Position numbers and translations under genes: made by a program
Notes under the pieces: model-generated
Database searches by the model: none
What the model was told of the DNA's origin: nothing
Seen by the model: the letters and a program-made list of their open reading frames with translations, nothing else
Source: Actinacidiphila alni
GTDB lineage: Bacteria; Actinomycetota; Actinomycetes; Streptomycetales; Streptomycetaceae
NCBI RefSeq assembly: GCF_900112845.1
Contig: NZ_FONG01000013.1
Location: 124,001 to 188,000, forward strand
DNA: 64,000 bases
Direction of reading: 5' to 3'
In this document: positions 7,909-15,560 of the stretch, piece by piece
Layout of the letters: each line of letters starts with the position of its first letter
Position numbering within the stretch: position 1 is the first letter of the stretch

Positions 7909-8816
7909 TGACCGTCACGCACGCCGCCGTGCCCGCCACCGACCGCACCCCGGCGGCGGAACCGGCCGACCGCCCCCGGCACCGACCCGGCCGGCGGCGC
8001 GCGCTCGGCACCGCGGCCTTCCACACAGGGGCAGGACTGCTGTCGCTGATCTGGCTGATCCCCATCGCCGTCGTCCTGGTCACCAGTACCCGCTCCTTCG
8101 ACGACATCGCCGCGCACGGCCTCGGCGGACTGCCGCACTCCTTCACCCTCGACGGCTTCCGGCAGGCATGGGTCGACGGCGGACAGCAGCGCGCGCTGAT
8201 CAACAGCATGCTGGTGTCCATTCCCACCGTGCTGCTCTCGCTGCTGCTCGCCTCGATGGCCGCCTTCGCGCTCAGCCGCTACGACGTGCCGCTGCGCCGG
8301 GTGCTGCTGCTGGTGATGCTCAGCGGCAATCTGCTGCCCCCGCAGATCCTGCTCATCCCGGTCTCCAAGCTCAGCGAGCAACTCGGCTTCTACGACTCGC
8401 TGTACGCGCTGATCGGCGTACAGGTCGGCTTCGGCGTCGGCTTCTACGTCTTCGTGCTGCACGGCTTCATGCGGGCCATCCCGCCGGAGATCCAGCAGGC
8501 CGCCGTCATCGACGGCGCGAGCCCGTGGCAGATCTACCACCGGATCATCCTGCCGCTGGCCAGGCCCGCGCTCGCCGCGCTCACCGCCCTGTCGTTCACC
8601 TGGATCTTCAACGACCTGCTGTGGGCGATCACGGTGCTGCGCACCGACAGCAAGATGCCGATCACCGCCTCGCTCATCGGCCTCCAGGGCCAGTACGTGT
8701 CCATGTGGAACGTCATCGCGGCCGGCTCGGTGATCGCCGCGGCGCCCACCGTCATCGTCTTCCTCCGGTTCCAGCGGCACTTCGTGGCCGGACTCAACCT
8801 GGGAGCAGTCAAGTGA
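7908..8816 (+). CDS. ABC sugar permease, MalG-like
   Basis: The 302-residue permease has a basic, proline-rich N-terminal tail (about residues 1-40) and about six membrane segments. Its EAA loop reads QQAAVIDGASPWQIYHRIILP. ATG 7908 overlaps the preceding stop (ATGA), giving tight coupling. Its own stop overlaps the GTG of the GH36 gene. Together with the gene before it, it completes the membrane part of a CUT1-family oligosaccharide importer. Confidence 0.93.
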   Translation: MTVTHAAVPATDRTPAAEPADRPRHRPGRRRALGTAAFHTGAGLLSLIWLIPIAVVLVTSTRSFDDIAAHGLGGLPHSFTLDGFRQAWVDGGQQRALINSMLVSIPTVLLSLLLASMAAFALSRYDVPLRRVLLLVMLSGNLLPPQILLIPVSKLSEQLGFYDSLYALIGVQVGFGVGFYVFVLHGFMRAIPPEIQQAAVIDGASPWQIYHRIILPLARPALAALTALSFTWIFNDLLWAITVLRTDSKMPITASLIGLQGQYVSMWNVIAAGSVIAAAPTVIVFLRFQRHFVAGLNLGAVK

Positions 8817-10996
8817 CCCCGACCGGCGACACGCCGACTCCCGCCCACGGCACGGCACCTGACGGACCGTCGGCAGAGGAGCGCTGGGTGCTGCGGACCG
8901 CCACGGCCGTCTACGCCGTACGGCTGTCCGCGGACCGCCGCTGGGCGGAACTCGACACCTGGGGCCCGCGCGGCGCCGAGGACGGGCCGCCGCCGCTCGG
9001 CCGGCCGCGCCGCACCCACTTCATCACGCCCGCCGACGCCGCACCGGCGGAGTATCTGCCGTACGGCATGCGGCCGTTCGGCGGCGCCGACCTCGTCGTC
9101 CGCCGCCCCGGCGGCGAACGCGGCGTGTGGTGGACCTTCGAGCGGGCGACCGCCGACGGCGACCGGGCGCTGCGCCTGGAGTTCACCGACGACCACCTCG
9201 GGCTACGGGTCGCGCTGCGCTACGAGACCGTGCCCGGCACCGACGTCCTGCTCCGCTGGGCCGAACTGACCTGCACCGGCTCCGAAGAACTGCGCCTGGA
9301 ACGGCTCGACTCGGCCGCTATCGGCGTCCCCGTCACCACCGGCGCCCGCCTCACCCACCTGACCGGCCAGTGGTCGCAGGAATTCCAGCGCGCCCAACTC
9401 GACCTGACCAGAGGCCGGTTCGAGATCGGCGCCACCCAAGGAGTGCCGGGCCACGCGTACGCGCCCTGGCTGGCGGTGCAGGACGCCGCGGAGCCCGACG
9501 AAGGCGCCACACCCACCTACGGCATCGCCCTGGAGTGGCCGGGCAACTGGCACATCACCGCGGACGCGGAACCCGGCGGCTTCGTCCGGGTCCGCGCCGG
9601 CCGCCTCCCGCACGAGGAGTCGATCGCGCTCGCACCCGGTGCCACGATCAGCACCCCCCGACTGGCGTGCGCCTTCAGCCCCGAAGGACTCGACGGCCTG
9701 ACCCGCGTCTGGCACACCTACGAACGGCGGCTCGCCGGGGAGCGGCTGCACCGCACCCGCAAGGTGCTCTACAACTCCTGGGAGGCCACCGGCTTCGACG
9801 TGTCGGCCGACGCACAGCTCGAACTGGCCGCCCTCGCCGCCGACATGGGTGCCGAACTCTTCGTCGTGGACGACGGCTGGTTCCGCGGCCGGCAGGACGA
9901 GACCGGCGGCCTCGGCGACTGGCAGCCGGATCCGGCCGGTTTCCCGGAAGGCTTCGACACCTTCGTCGAAAAGGTCCGCGCCACCGGCATGGACTTCGGG
10001 CTGTGGGTCGAACCCGAAGCCGTCAGCCCCACCTCCGCGCTCCACGCCGAACACCCCGACTGGGTCTACCGGATCGACGGCCGCCCGGCGACGCTGGTCC
10101 GCGAACAACTGCTGCTCGACCTCGGCCGCACCGACGTCCAGGAATTCGTCCTGGCCACCCTGGACCGGCTGCTCGACGAACACGCCGTCGACTACCTCAA
10201 GTGGGACATGAACCGGCCGCCCACCGAACGCGGCAGGCCGGACGGCGGACCCGTCGGCAGCCAGGACCTGGACGCCGACCACGTCGCCGGATACCTCCGG
10301 GTCCTCGACCATCTGCGGGCCAGGCACCCGCACGTCACCGTCGAGGGCTGCGCGGGCGGCGGCGGCCGGATCGAACACGCCACCCTGGCCCGCACCGACG
10401 TCGTCTGGCCCAGCGACAACACCGCCCCGCTCGACCGGCTCGCCGTCCAGTACGGCTATCTGCACGCGCACGCCCCGCACACCATGAGCTCCTGGGTCAC
10501 CGACGCGCCCGGCGTCTTCGACCCCCGGCCCCGCTCACTGGCCTTCCGCTTCGTCCTCGCCGCGGCCGGCGTCCTCGGCGTCGGCGCCGACATCCGCGCC
10601 TGGACACCGGGGCAGCGCGCCGAGGCGGCCGACTGGATCGCCCGCTACAAGGACGTCCGCGACGTCATCCACCACGGCACGGCCCGGCTGCTGAACGGAC
10701 CCGGCGACCCGGCCTGCGGCGTCCAGTACGAGGAACAGGGCGGCGGCCGCGTCGTCGTCACCGCATGGAGCACCGGGCGTCTCGACGGCGCGCCACTGGT
10801 GCCAGGACGCCCCGCCCGGCTGCGGCTGCGCGGCCTCGACCCCGCGGCCCGCTACACCGACACCGCCGACGGCACCGTCTACAGCGGCGCCCATCTGCTG
10901 CACTCCGGCCTGCCGTTCGGCTGGACCGGTCGATACGACGCCGATCTCGTCGTCCTGGCGCGGCAGCACACCGCCCCGGGCCCCGGGCCTCACTAA
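8813..10996 (+). CDS. Cytoplasmic GH36 alpha-galactosidase
   Basis: The 727-residue enzyme has no signal peptide, so it acts on imported oligosaccharides. The N-terminal beta-supersandwich is followed by the GH36 barrel from about residue 300 (YNSWEATGFDVS and ELFVVDDGWFRGRQ). The nucleophile is Asp465 in YLKWDMNR and the acid/base Asp535 in WPSDNTAPL. The length is typical of bacterial tetrameric GH36 enzymes. GTG 8813 is chosen because it overlaps the permease stop and has GGGAG 7 nt upstream. It would hydrolyse alpha-1,6-galactosides to galactose that feeds the downstream dehydrogenase pathway. Confidence 0.93.
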   Translation: MTPTGDTPTPAHGTAPDGPSAEERWVLRTATAVYAVRLSADRRWAELDTWGPRGAEDGPPPLGRPRRTHFITPADAAPAEYLPYGMRPFGGADLVVRRPGGERGVWWTFERATADGDRALRLEFTDDHLGLRVALRYETVPGTDVLLRWAELTCTGSEELRLERLDSAAIGVPVTTGARLTHLTGQWSQEFQRAQLDLTRGRFEIGATQGVPGHAYAPWLAVQDAAEPDEGATPTYGIALEWPGNWHITADAEPGGFVRVRAGRLPHEESIALAPGATISTPRLACAFSPEGLDGLTRVWHTYERRLAGERLHRTRKVLYNSWEATGFDVSADAQLELAALAADMGAELFVVDDGWFRGRQDETGGLGDWQPDPAGFPEGFDTFVEKVRATGMDFGLWVEPEAVSPTSALHAEHPDWVYRIDGRPATLVREQLLLDLGRTDVQEFVLATLDRLLDEHAVDYLKWDMNRPPTERGRPDGGPVGSQDLDADHVAGYLRVLDHLRARHPHVTVEGCAGGGGRIEHATLARTDVVWPSDNTAPLDRLAVQYGYLHAHAPHTMSSWVTDAPGVFDPRPRSLAFRFVLAAAGVLGVGADIRAWTPGQRAEAADWIARYKDVRDVIHHGTARLLNGPGDPACGVQYEEQGGGRVVVTAWSTGRLDGAPLVPGRPARLRLRGLDPAARYTDTADGTVYSGAHLLHSGLPFGWTGRYDADLVVLARQHTAPGPGPH

Positions 10997-11061
10997 AGTC
11001 GCCGGGAGGCCGAGATCACCGGGACCGCCCGACCCACCGCACCGAGGAGCAGGACCAGCAC

Positions 11062-11823
11062 ATGAAACCGAGCGCACTCCGCTTCGCCGAGAAGGTGGCC
11101 GTGGTCACCGGAGCAGGCTCCGGCATCGGCGCGTCCACCGCCGAGCGGCTGGCGGCCGAGGGCGCCGCCGTCGTCCTCGCCGACATCGCCGCCGACCGCG
11201 CCGAGGGCGTCGCCGCGGGCATCCGCGAGCAGGGCGGCCGGGCGGTGTCCGTCCGGGCGGACGTCGCCGACCCGGCGGACTGGGAACGGATCGTCGCGGT
11301 GGCGCACGCCTACGGCCCGGTCGGCGTCCTGGTCTCCAACGCCTACACCGTCGAGGTCGCCCCCGCCCACGAGATGTCCCTCGACTCCTGGGAACGGCAG
11401 CTCGCGGTCAACCTCACCGGCGGCTTCCTGGGCTTCCGCACACTGCTGCCCGACCTGCGCACCGCCCGCGGCACCGCCGTCCTCACCTCCTCCGTGCACG
11501 CCCACAAGGGCATCCCCGGCCACCCCGCCTACGCCGCGGCCAAGGGCGCGCTGCTCTCGCTGAGCGGCCAGCTCGCCGTCGAGTACGGGCCCGACGTCCG
11601 GGTCAACGCGGTGCTGCCGGGACCCATCCTCACCGCCGCCTGGGACCGGGTCGCCGAGGAGGACCGGGCCCGCAGCGTCGCCGAGACCGCCGCCCGCCGC
11701 TTCGGCCGCCCCGAGGAGGTCGCCGCGGCGATCGCCTTCCTCGCCTCGGACGAGGCGTCGTACATCACCGGTTCGAGCCTGCTCGTGGACGGCGGCTGGA
11801 GCGTCACCAAAGCCTCGGCGTGA
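11062..11823 (+). CDS. SDR-family dehydrogenase, probable D-galactose 1-dehydrogenase
   Basis: The 253-residue classical SDR has TGAGSGIGASTAERL at the N-terminus, an LVSNAYT motif in place of NNAG, the serine of TSSVHAHKG and the catalytic YAAAKGAL. The C-terminus shows the usual FLASDEASYITGSSLLVDGGW. It lies between an alpha-galactosidase and the galactonate catabolic genes. The missing first step of the oxidative galactose pathway is galactose to galactonolactone, which SDRs can perform, so that role is inferred from position. No separate lactonase is evident nearby. A GAGGAGC ribosome site precedes ATG 11062. Other sugar or alcohol substrates remain possible. Confidence 0.85.
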   Translation: MKPSALRFAEKVAVVTGAGSGIGASTAERLAAEGAAVVLADIAADRAEGVAAGIREQGGRAVSVRADVADPADWERIVAVAHAYGPVGVLVSNAYTVEVAPAHEMSLDSWERQLAVNLTGGFLGFRTLLPDLRTARGTAVLTSSVHAHKGIPGHPAYAAAKGALLSLSGQLAVEYGPDVRVNAVLPGPILTAAWDRVAEEDRARSVAETAARRFGRPEEVAAAIAFLASDEASYITGSSLLVDGGWSVTKASA

Positions 11824-11878
11824 CGGACCCGCAGCGCCGTCGCCGTACACCACCCGACCTGGAGAAAGGCAGAACGAC

Positions 11879-12703
11879 ATGACGCCATACGCGCGCCGCG
11901 GAGTGCACGGGCAGACCGTGGAGACTCTCGCGCGCCGGGTGCTCAGCGGCGAGATCCCCGAAGGGGCGACGCTCGATCTCGTGGCACTGCAGAGCGAGCT
12001 GGACGTCAGTCTGACCGCGCTGCGCGAGTCGCTGAAGGTGCTGGCCGCCAAGGGGATGGTCGACGCGCGGCAGAAACGCGGCACCTTCGTCAGAGCCCGC
12101 GCCGACTGGAATCTGCTGGACGCCGACGTGCTGCGCTGGCAGTTCGCCGCTGGCAGCAGCGGCGCCGACCTGGGACTGCTGCGCAATCTCGGCGAGGTCC
12201 GCGGCATCGTCGAGCCCGCCGCCGTACGGCTGGCCGCGCGGCGCCGTACCGACGCGGACCTGGCCGCGCTGGACGCCGCGCTCGCCGCGATGGGTGAGGA
12301 CGAGGGCGGCGCGGCGCACGCCGTCGAGGCCGACCTCGCCTTCCACCGCGCGCTGCTCGCCGCCACCCACAACGAGCTGCTGGAACGTATGGAGATGGTG
12401 ATCGAGTCCGGTCTGGCGCACCGCGACGAGATCGTGCACAGCTCACCGCACGGCCAGGACCCGGTGCCCAGCCACCGGGCGGTGCTCGACGCGGTCCGCG
12501 CCCAGGACCCCGAGGCGGCCGAGCACGCCATGCGGGCCCTGCTCGACCAGGCCGTCCGCGACCTGGACCTGGTGCACGGCGCGGCCGACGCGGCCGCACC
12601 GGGCGATCCGGCCCCACCGGCCGGTCCTTCCGGCTCTTCCGGTCCTTCCGGCCCTTCCGGTCCTTCCGGGACTCCCGACGACGCATCCGAGGCGGCGAAG
12701 TGA
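11879..12703 (+). CDS. FadR-type GntR regulator, probable galactonate operon repressor
   Basis: The 274-residue protein has a winged HTH (about residues 10-75, including ETLARRVLSGEIPEG and DVSLTALRESLKVLAAKG) and an FCD effector domain. The metal-binding histidines are in ADLAFHRALLAATHNELLERM and SHRAVLDAV. This architecture matches E. coli DgoR-type galactonate-responsive repressors, and it sits inside the dgo-like operon. ATG 11879 follows a strong GGAGAAAGG. The C-terminus carries a non-family tail of Pro-Ser-Gly triplets encoded by 9-bp repeats. The gene overlaps the dehydratase start by GTGA. It is the best candidate to bind the AATT operators at 3216 and 5573, though FadR sites usually look different (TNGTNNNACNA). 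Confidence 0.9.
   Translation: MTPYARRGVHGQTVETLARRVLSGEIPEGATLDLVALQSELDVSLTALRESLKVLAAKGMVDARQKRGTFVRARADWNLLDADVLRWQFAAGSSGADLGLLRNLGEVRGIVEPAAVRLAARRRTDADLAALDAALAAMGEDEGGAAHAVEADLAFHRALLAATHNELLERMEMVIESGLAHRDEIVHSSPHGQDPVPSHRAVLDAVRAQDPEAAEHAMRALLDQAVRDLDLVHGAADAAAPGDPAPPAGPSGSSGPSGPSGPSGTPDDASEAAK
12623..12667 (+). repeat. 9-bp tandem repeat coding for Pro-Ser-Gly tail
   Basis: Five copies of a 9-bp unit (GGTCCTTCC and one-base variants) lie in frame near the 3' end of the GntR gene and encode a Gly/Ser/Pro-rich linker-like tail. Copy-number changes would preserve the reading frame. Confidence 0.85.
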
Positions 12704-13845
12704 AGATCGTGCGTGTCGAGACATTCCTCGTCCCGCCCCGGTGGCTGTTCTGCCGAATAGAGACGGACGAGGGGATCGTCGGCTGGGGCGAGCCGGTGGT
12801 CGAGGGCCGGGCCGAAGTGGTGCGCGCCGCGGTCGACGTGCTCGCCGAATACCTCATCGGCCAGGACCCGCTGCGCATCCAGGACCACTGGCAGGTGCTC
12901 ACCAAGGGCGGCTTCTACCGGGGCGGCCCGGTGCTCTCCAGCGCCGTCGCCGGACTCGACCACGCCCTGTGGGACATCGCGGGCAAGGCGTACGGCGCGC
13001 CCGTGCACGCCCTGCTCGGCGGGCCGGTCAGGGAATCGGTCCGGGTCTACGCCTGGGTCGGCGGCGACGAACCGGCCCGGCTCGCGGAGGACGTCACCGC
13101 CCAGGTCGAGGCGGGCTTCACCGCCGTGAAGATGAACGGGGCGGGCCGCACCTCCGCGATACCCACCCCGGCGGAGACCGCCGCCGTCGTGGCGCGGGTG
13201 GCCGCCGCGCGCGAGGCGCTCGGCCCGGAACGCGATGTCGCCGTCGACTTCCACGGCCGCTTCACCGCCGCCGGCGCCCGCCGGGTGCTGCACGAACTCG
13301 CGCCGCTGCACCCGCTGTTCGTCGAGGAACCCCTGCTGCCCGAGCAGGGCCATCTGCTCGGTGGGCTGGTCGATGCGAGCCGGGTGCCGATCGCGACCGG
13401 TGAACGGCTGTACGGGCGGGCCGAGTTCCTGCCCGCGCTCACCGCGGGCGTCGCCGTCGCGCAGCCCGACCTCTCGCACGCCGGCGGCATCACCGAAGTG
13501 ACCCGGATCGCCGCACTCGCCGAGACCTACGGGGCGCAGCTCGCCCCGCACTGCCCGCTCGGGCCGATCTCGCTCGCCGCCAGCCTCCAAGTGGCCTTCT
13601 GCACACCGAATTTCCTCATCCAGGAGCAGAGCCGCGGCATCCACTACAACAAGGACGCCGACCTGCTGTCGTACCTGGTCGACACCGAACCCTTCCGCTT
13701 TGTGGACGGACAGGCGCCGCGCACCGGCCTGCCGGGGCTCGGCATCACCGTGGACGAGGACGCGGTGCGCGCCGCCGACCGCACCGGGCATGCCTGGCGC
13801 AATCCGGTGTGGCGGCACGCGGACGGGTCCTTCGCCGAATGGTGA
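12700..13845 (+). CDS. dgoD: D-galactonate dehydratase (enolase superfamily)
   Basis: The 381-residue enzyme shows the mandelate racemase/muconate lactonizing fold. Metal ligands and catalytic residues sit at the spacing known for DgoD: Asp183 and His185 in VDFHGRF, Glu209 in VEEPLL, Glu235 in TGERLYG and a late histidine (His284) in APHCPLGP. It dehydrates D-galactonate to 2-keto-3-deoxygalactonate. The start is a GTG overlapping the regulator's stop (GTGA), so the pair is translationally coupled. The next genes encode the matching aldolase and kinase, which supports galactonate over other acid sugars. Confidence 0.93.
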   Translation: MKIVRVETFLVPPRWLFCRIETDEGIVGWGEPVVEGRAEVVRAAVDVLAEYLIGQDPLRIQDHWQVLTKGGFYRGGPVLSSAVAGLDHALWDIAGKAYGAPVHALLGGPVRESVRVYAWVGGDEPARLAEDVTAQVEAGFTAVKMNGAGRTSAIPTPAETAAVVARVAAAREALGPERDVAVDFHGRFTAAGARRVLHELAPLHPLFVEEPLLPEQGHLLGGLVDASRVPIATGERLYGRAEFLPALTAGVAVAQPDLSHAGGITEVTRIAALAETYGAQLAPHCPLGPISLAASLQVAFCTPNFLIQEQSRGIHYNKDADLLSYLVDTEPFRFVDGQAPRTGLPGLGITVDEDAVRAADRTGHAWRNPVWRHADGSFAEW

Positions 13846-14651
13846 GCGCGATGCCGCCCTCGTCCGTACGGATCGTCACCGACCTTGCCCACGGCGGGCG
13901 TTGGACCTCACTGCGGGCCGGGGACCGGGAGTGGCTCTGGTGCCGGGACGAGCCGCGCCGCGCGGACGTCCGTCCCGGCGACGCCTTCGCCGACGCGGGC
14001 GGCATCGAGGAGTGCCTGCCGACGGTGCGCGGGGTCCCCGACCACGGCGACGTGTGGTCCAGGCCCTGGCGGCGGGAGGGCGGCACCGAATGCGTCGACC
14101 ACCCCGACTTCCGGCTCGCCCGCCGGATCGGTACGGGGCCCGGCGGCGCCGCGGTGGTCGACTACCGGCTGAATGCGGCCCCCGGCTTCCGCTTCCTGTG
14201 GGCCGCGCACGCGCTGCTCGACCTCGCCGAGGGCGCGCGGATCGTGCTGCCGGACGGCGCCCGCGGCCGGCTCTACCCGGACGGCGGCGCGAACTGGTCA
14301 CCCTTCGACTGGCCGCACGCCGACCCCGCGCCGGAACAGGCGTGGGACGTGCTCGGGTCCGACGACGGCACCGCGGTGGGCGCGATCGTCGAGGCCGGAG
14401 CCGTGACCGTGGCCGACGGGCCCGACCGGCTGCGCTTCGCCCTCGACGTGGCCGGGCAGCCCGCCGCCGTCGCGCTCTGGCGCAATCTGCGCGGCTTCCC
14501 CGAGGGCGCGCCGTACCGCTCGATCGGCGTGGAGCCGATGCTCGGCCGGGTTTTCGACCTGGCGGCGGCGGGGGAGCGGGACGCCGCGTGCGTCCCGGCG
14601 GGCGGCGAGGTCCGCTGGCGGCTCACCGTCACGCACTCCCGCGCCGTCTGA
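13842..14651 (+). CDS. Galactose mutarotase-like (aldose 1-epimerase superfamily) protein
   Basis: The frame from GTG 13842 (GTGA overlap with the dehydratase stop) gives a protein of 269 residues. ATG 13839 or ATG 13851 are equally possible starts, as no clear ribosome site distinguishes them. The segments DAFADAGGIEECLPTV, VVDYRLNAAPGFRFLWAAHALL and VALWRNLRGFPEG resemble the beta-sandwich of aldose-1-epimerase-like proteins. It has no signal peptide. In this operon it probably interconverts sugar anomers or binds a sugar acid. The exact reaction is not established, and a clear catalytic His/Glu pair was not identified by eye. Confidence 0.78.
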   Translation: MSAMPPSSVRIVTDLAHGGRWTSLRAGDREWLWCRDEPRRADVRPGDAFADAGGIEECLPTVRGVPDHGDVWSRPWRREGGTECVDHPDFRLARRIGTGPGGAAVVDYRLNAAPGFRFLWAAHALLDLAEGARIVLPDGARGRLYPDGGANWSPFDWPHADPAPEQAWDVLGSDDGTAVGAIVEAGAVTVADGPDRLRFALDVAGQPAAVALWRNLRGFPEGAPYRSIGVEPMLGRVFDLAAAGERDAACVPAGGEVRWRLTVTHSRAV

Positions 14652-14682
14652 CCGACTCGAACGACCGGAAGGAACAGCCCCC

Positions 14683-15318
14683 GTGGACCTGCTCACCGAG
14701 CTGCGCGCCCGCCGCCTCGTCGCCATCGTGCGCGGCGCCGACCCGGACGCCGCGCTCGCCGCCGTACTGACCCTCGTCGAGGAGGGCGTCACGCTCGTCG
14801 AGGTCTCGCTCAGCGGCCGGGACGCGCTCGACGTCATCGCCCGGGCCCGCGCCGCCCTCGGCCCCGGCGCGCCGCTCGGCGCCGGCACCGTCCTCACCGC
14901 GCGCGACGCCCGGGACGCGCACCGCGCGGGCGCCGACTTCGTCGTGACGCCCGCCCTCGGCGAAGGCGTCACCGCGGCGCGGGAGTTGGGCCTGCCCGTA
15001 CTCGCCGGGGTGATGACGCCCACCGACGTCGTCGCCGCCGTACGGCTCGGCGCCACCGCGCTGAAGATCTTCCCCGCCGCCCAGGCCGGCGGCCCGGACT
15101 ACCTGCGCGCCCTGCGCAGCCCCTTCCCCGACCTGCCCTTCGTCCCGGTCGGCGGCGTGGACGCCCCCGCCGCCCGCGCCTACCTCGCGGCCGGCGCGCT
15201 CGCGGTCGGCGTCGGCTCCCCCTTGGTCGGCGACGCGGCGGACGGCGGCAGCACCGCCGCGCTCCGCGCCAGGGCCCGGGACTTCCTGACCACGGTCGCC
15301 GCGGGGGCGCCGCGATGA
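14683..15318 (+). CDS. dgoA: 2-dehydro-3-deoxy-6-phosphogalactonate aldolase
   Basis: The 211-residue protein has the KDPG/KDPGal aldolase fold. It starts LLTELRARRLVAIVRGADPDAAL, contains the Glu of VEVSLSG and the GTVLTARDA loop, and its Schiff-base lysine is Lys128 in ATALKIFPAAQAGG. It cleaves KDPGal to pyruvate and glyceraldehyde-3-phosphate. The start is GTG 14683 behind GGAAGGA. A 4-bp ATGA overlap joins it to a short ORF of unknown value that precedes the kinase. Confidence 0.93.
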   Translation: MDLLTELRARRLVAIVRGADPDAALAAVLTLVEEGVTLVEVSLSGRDALDVIARARAALGPGAPLGAGTVLTARDARDAHRAGADFVVTPALGEGVTAARELGLPVLAGVMTPTDVVAAVRLGATALKIFPAAQAGGPDYLRALRSPFPDLPFVPVGGVDAPAARAYLAAGALAVGVGSPLVGDAADGGSTAALRARARDFLTTVAAGAPR

Positions 15319-15560
15319 CGCGCCGCGTGCCGCCCGCAGCCGGCGCGGCCACCGGTCCGGTGGCGGCGGGACCTGCGGTGTCGGAGCCCATGACGGTCTG
15401 TCGGACGGCGGCCGGCCCCGTCGCGGTCGGCGCGGGGACTGGACAAGTGGCGACTGGCCTTGCGGTGTCCGGGTCCGTGACGGCGGGTCAGAAGACTGCC
15501 CGGCCCGTCGCTTCCGCCCCCGCGACGCCTTTCCGCGCCGCAGCTCTGGACCCGTCGTGA
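15315..15560 (+). CDS. Low-complexity 81-residue ORF coupled between aldolase and kinase (doubtful)
   Basis: The frame starts with an ATG overlapping the aldolase stop and ends in a stop overlapping the kinase GTG start, so it exactly fills the gap with two 4-bp overlaps. The product is Ala/Gly/Pro/Val-rich with no recognised domain. Residues 13-37 (TGPVAAGPAVSEPMTVCRTA...) and 42-66 (TGQVATGLAVSGSVTAGQKT...) are an imperfect tandem duplication with a 29-residue period. It may be a translated linker that keeps the operon coupled, or an expanded spacer with no function. Confidence 0.4.
   Translation: MTRRVPPAAGAATGPVAAGPAVSEPMTVCRTAAGPVAVGAGTGQVATGLAVSGSVTAGQKTARPVASAPATPFRAAALDPS

Noticed and set aside
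12623..12667. Phase-variable switch in the GntR gene
   Set aside because: The unit is 9 bp, so gain or loss of copies cannot shift the reading frame.
10993..13818. A 941-residue minus-strand open frame across the SDR, GntR and DgoD genes
   Set aside because: It spans three well-recognised plus-strand genes and translates to low-complexity sequence with no motif.
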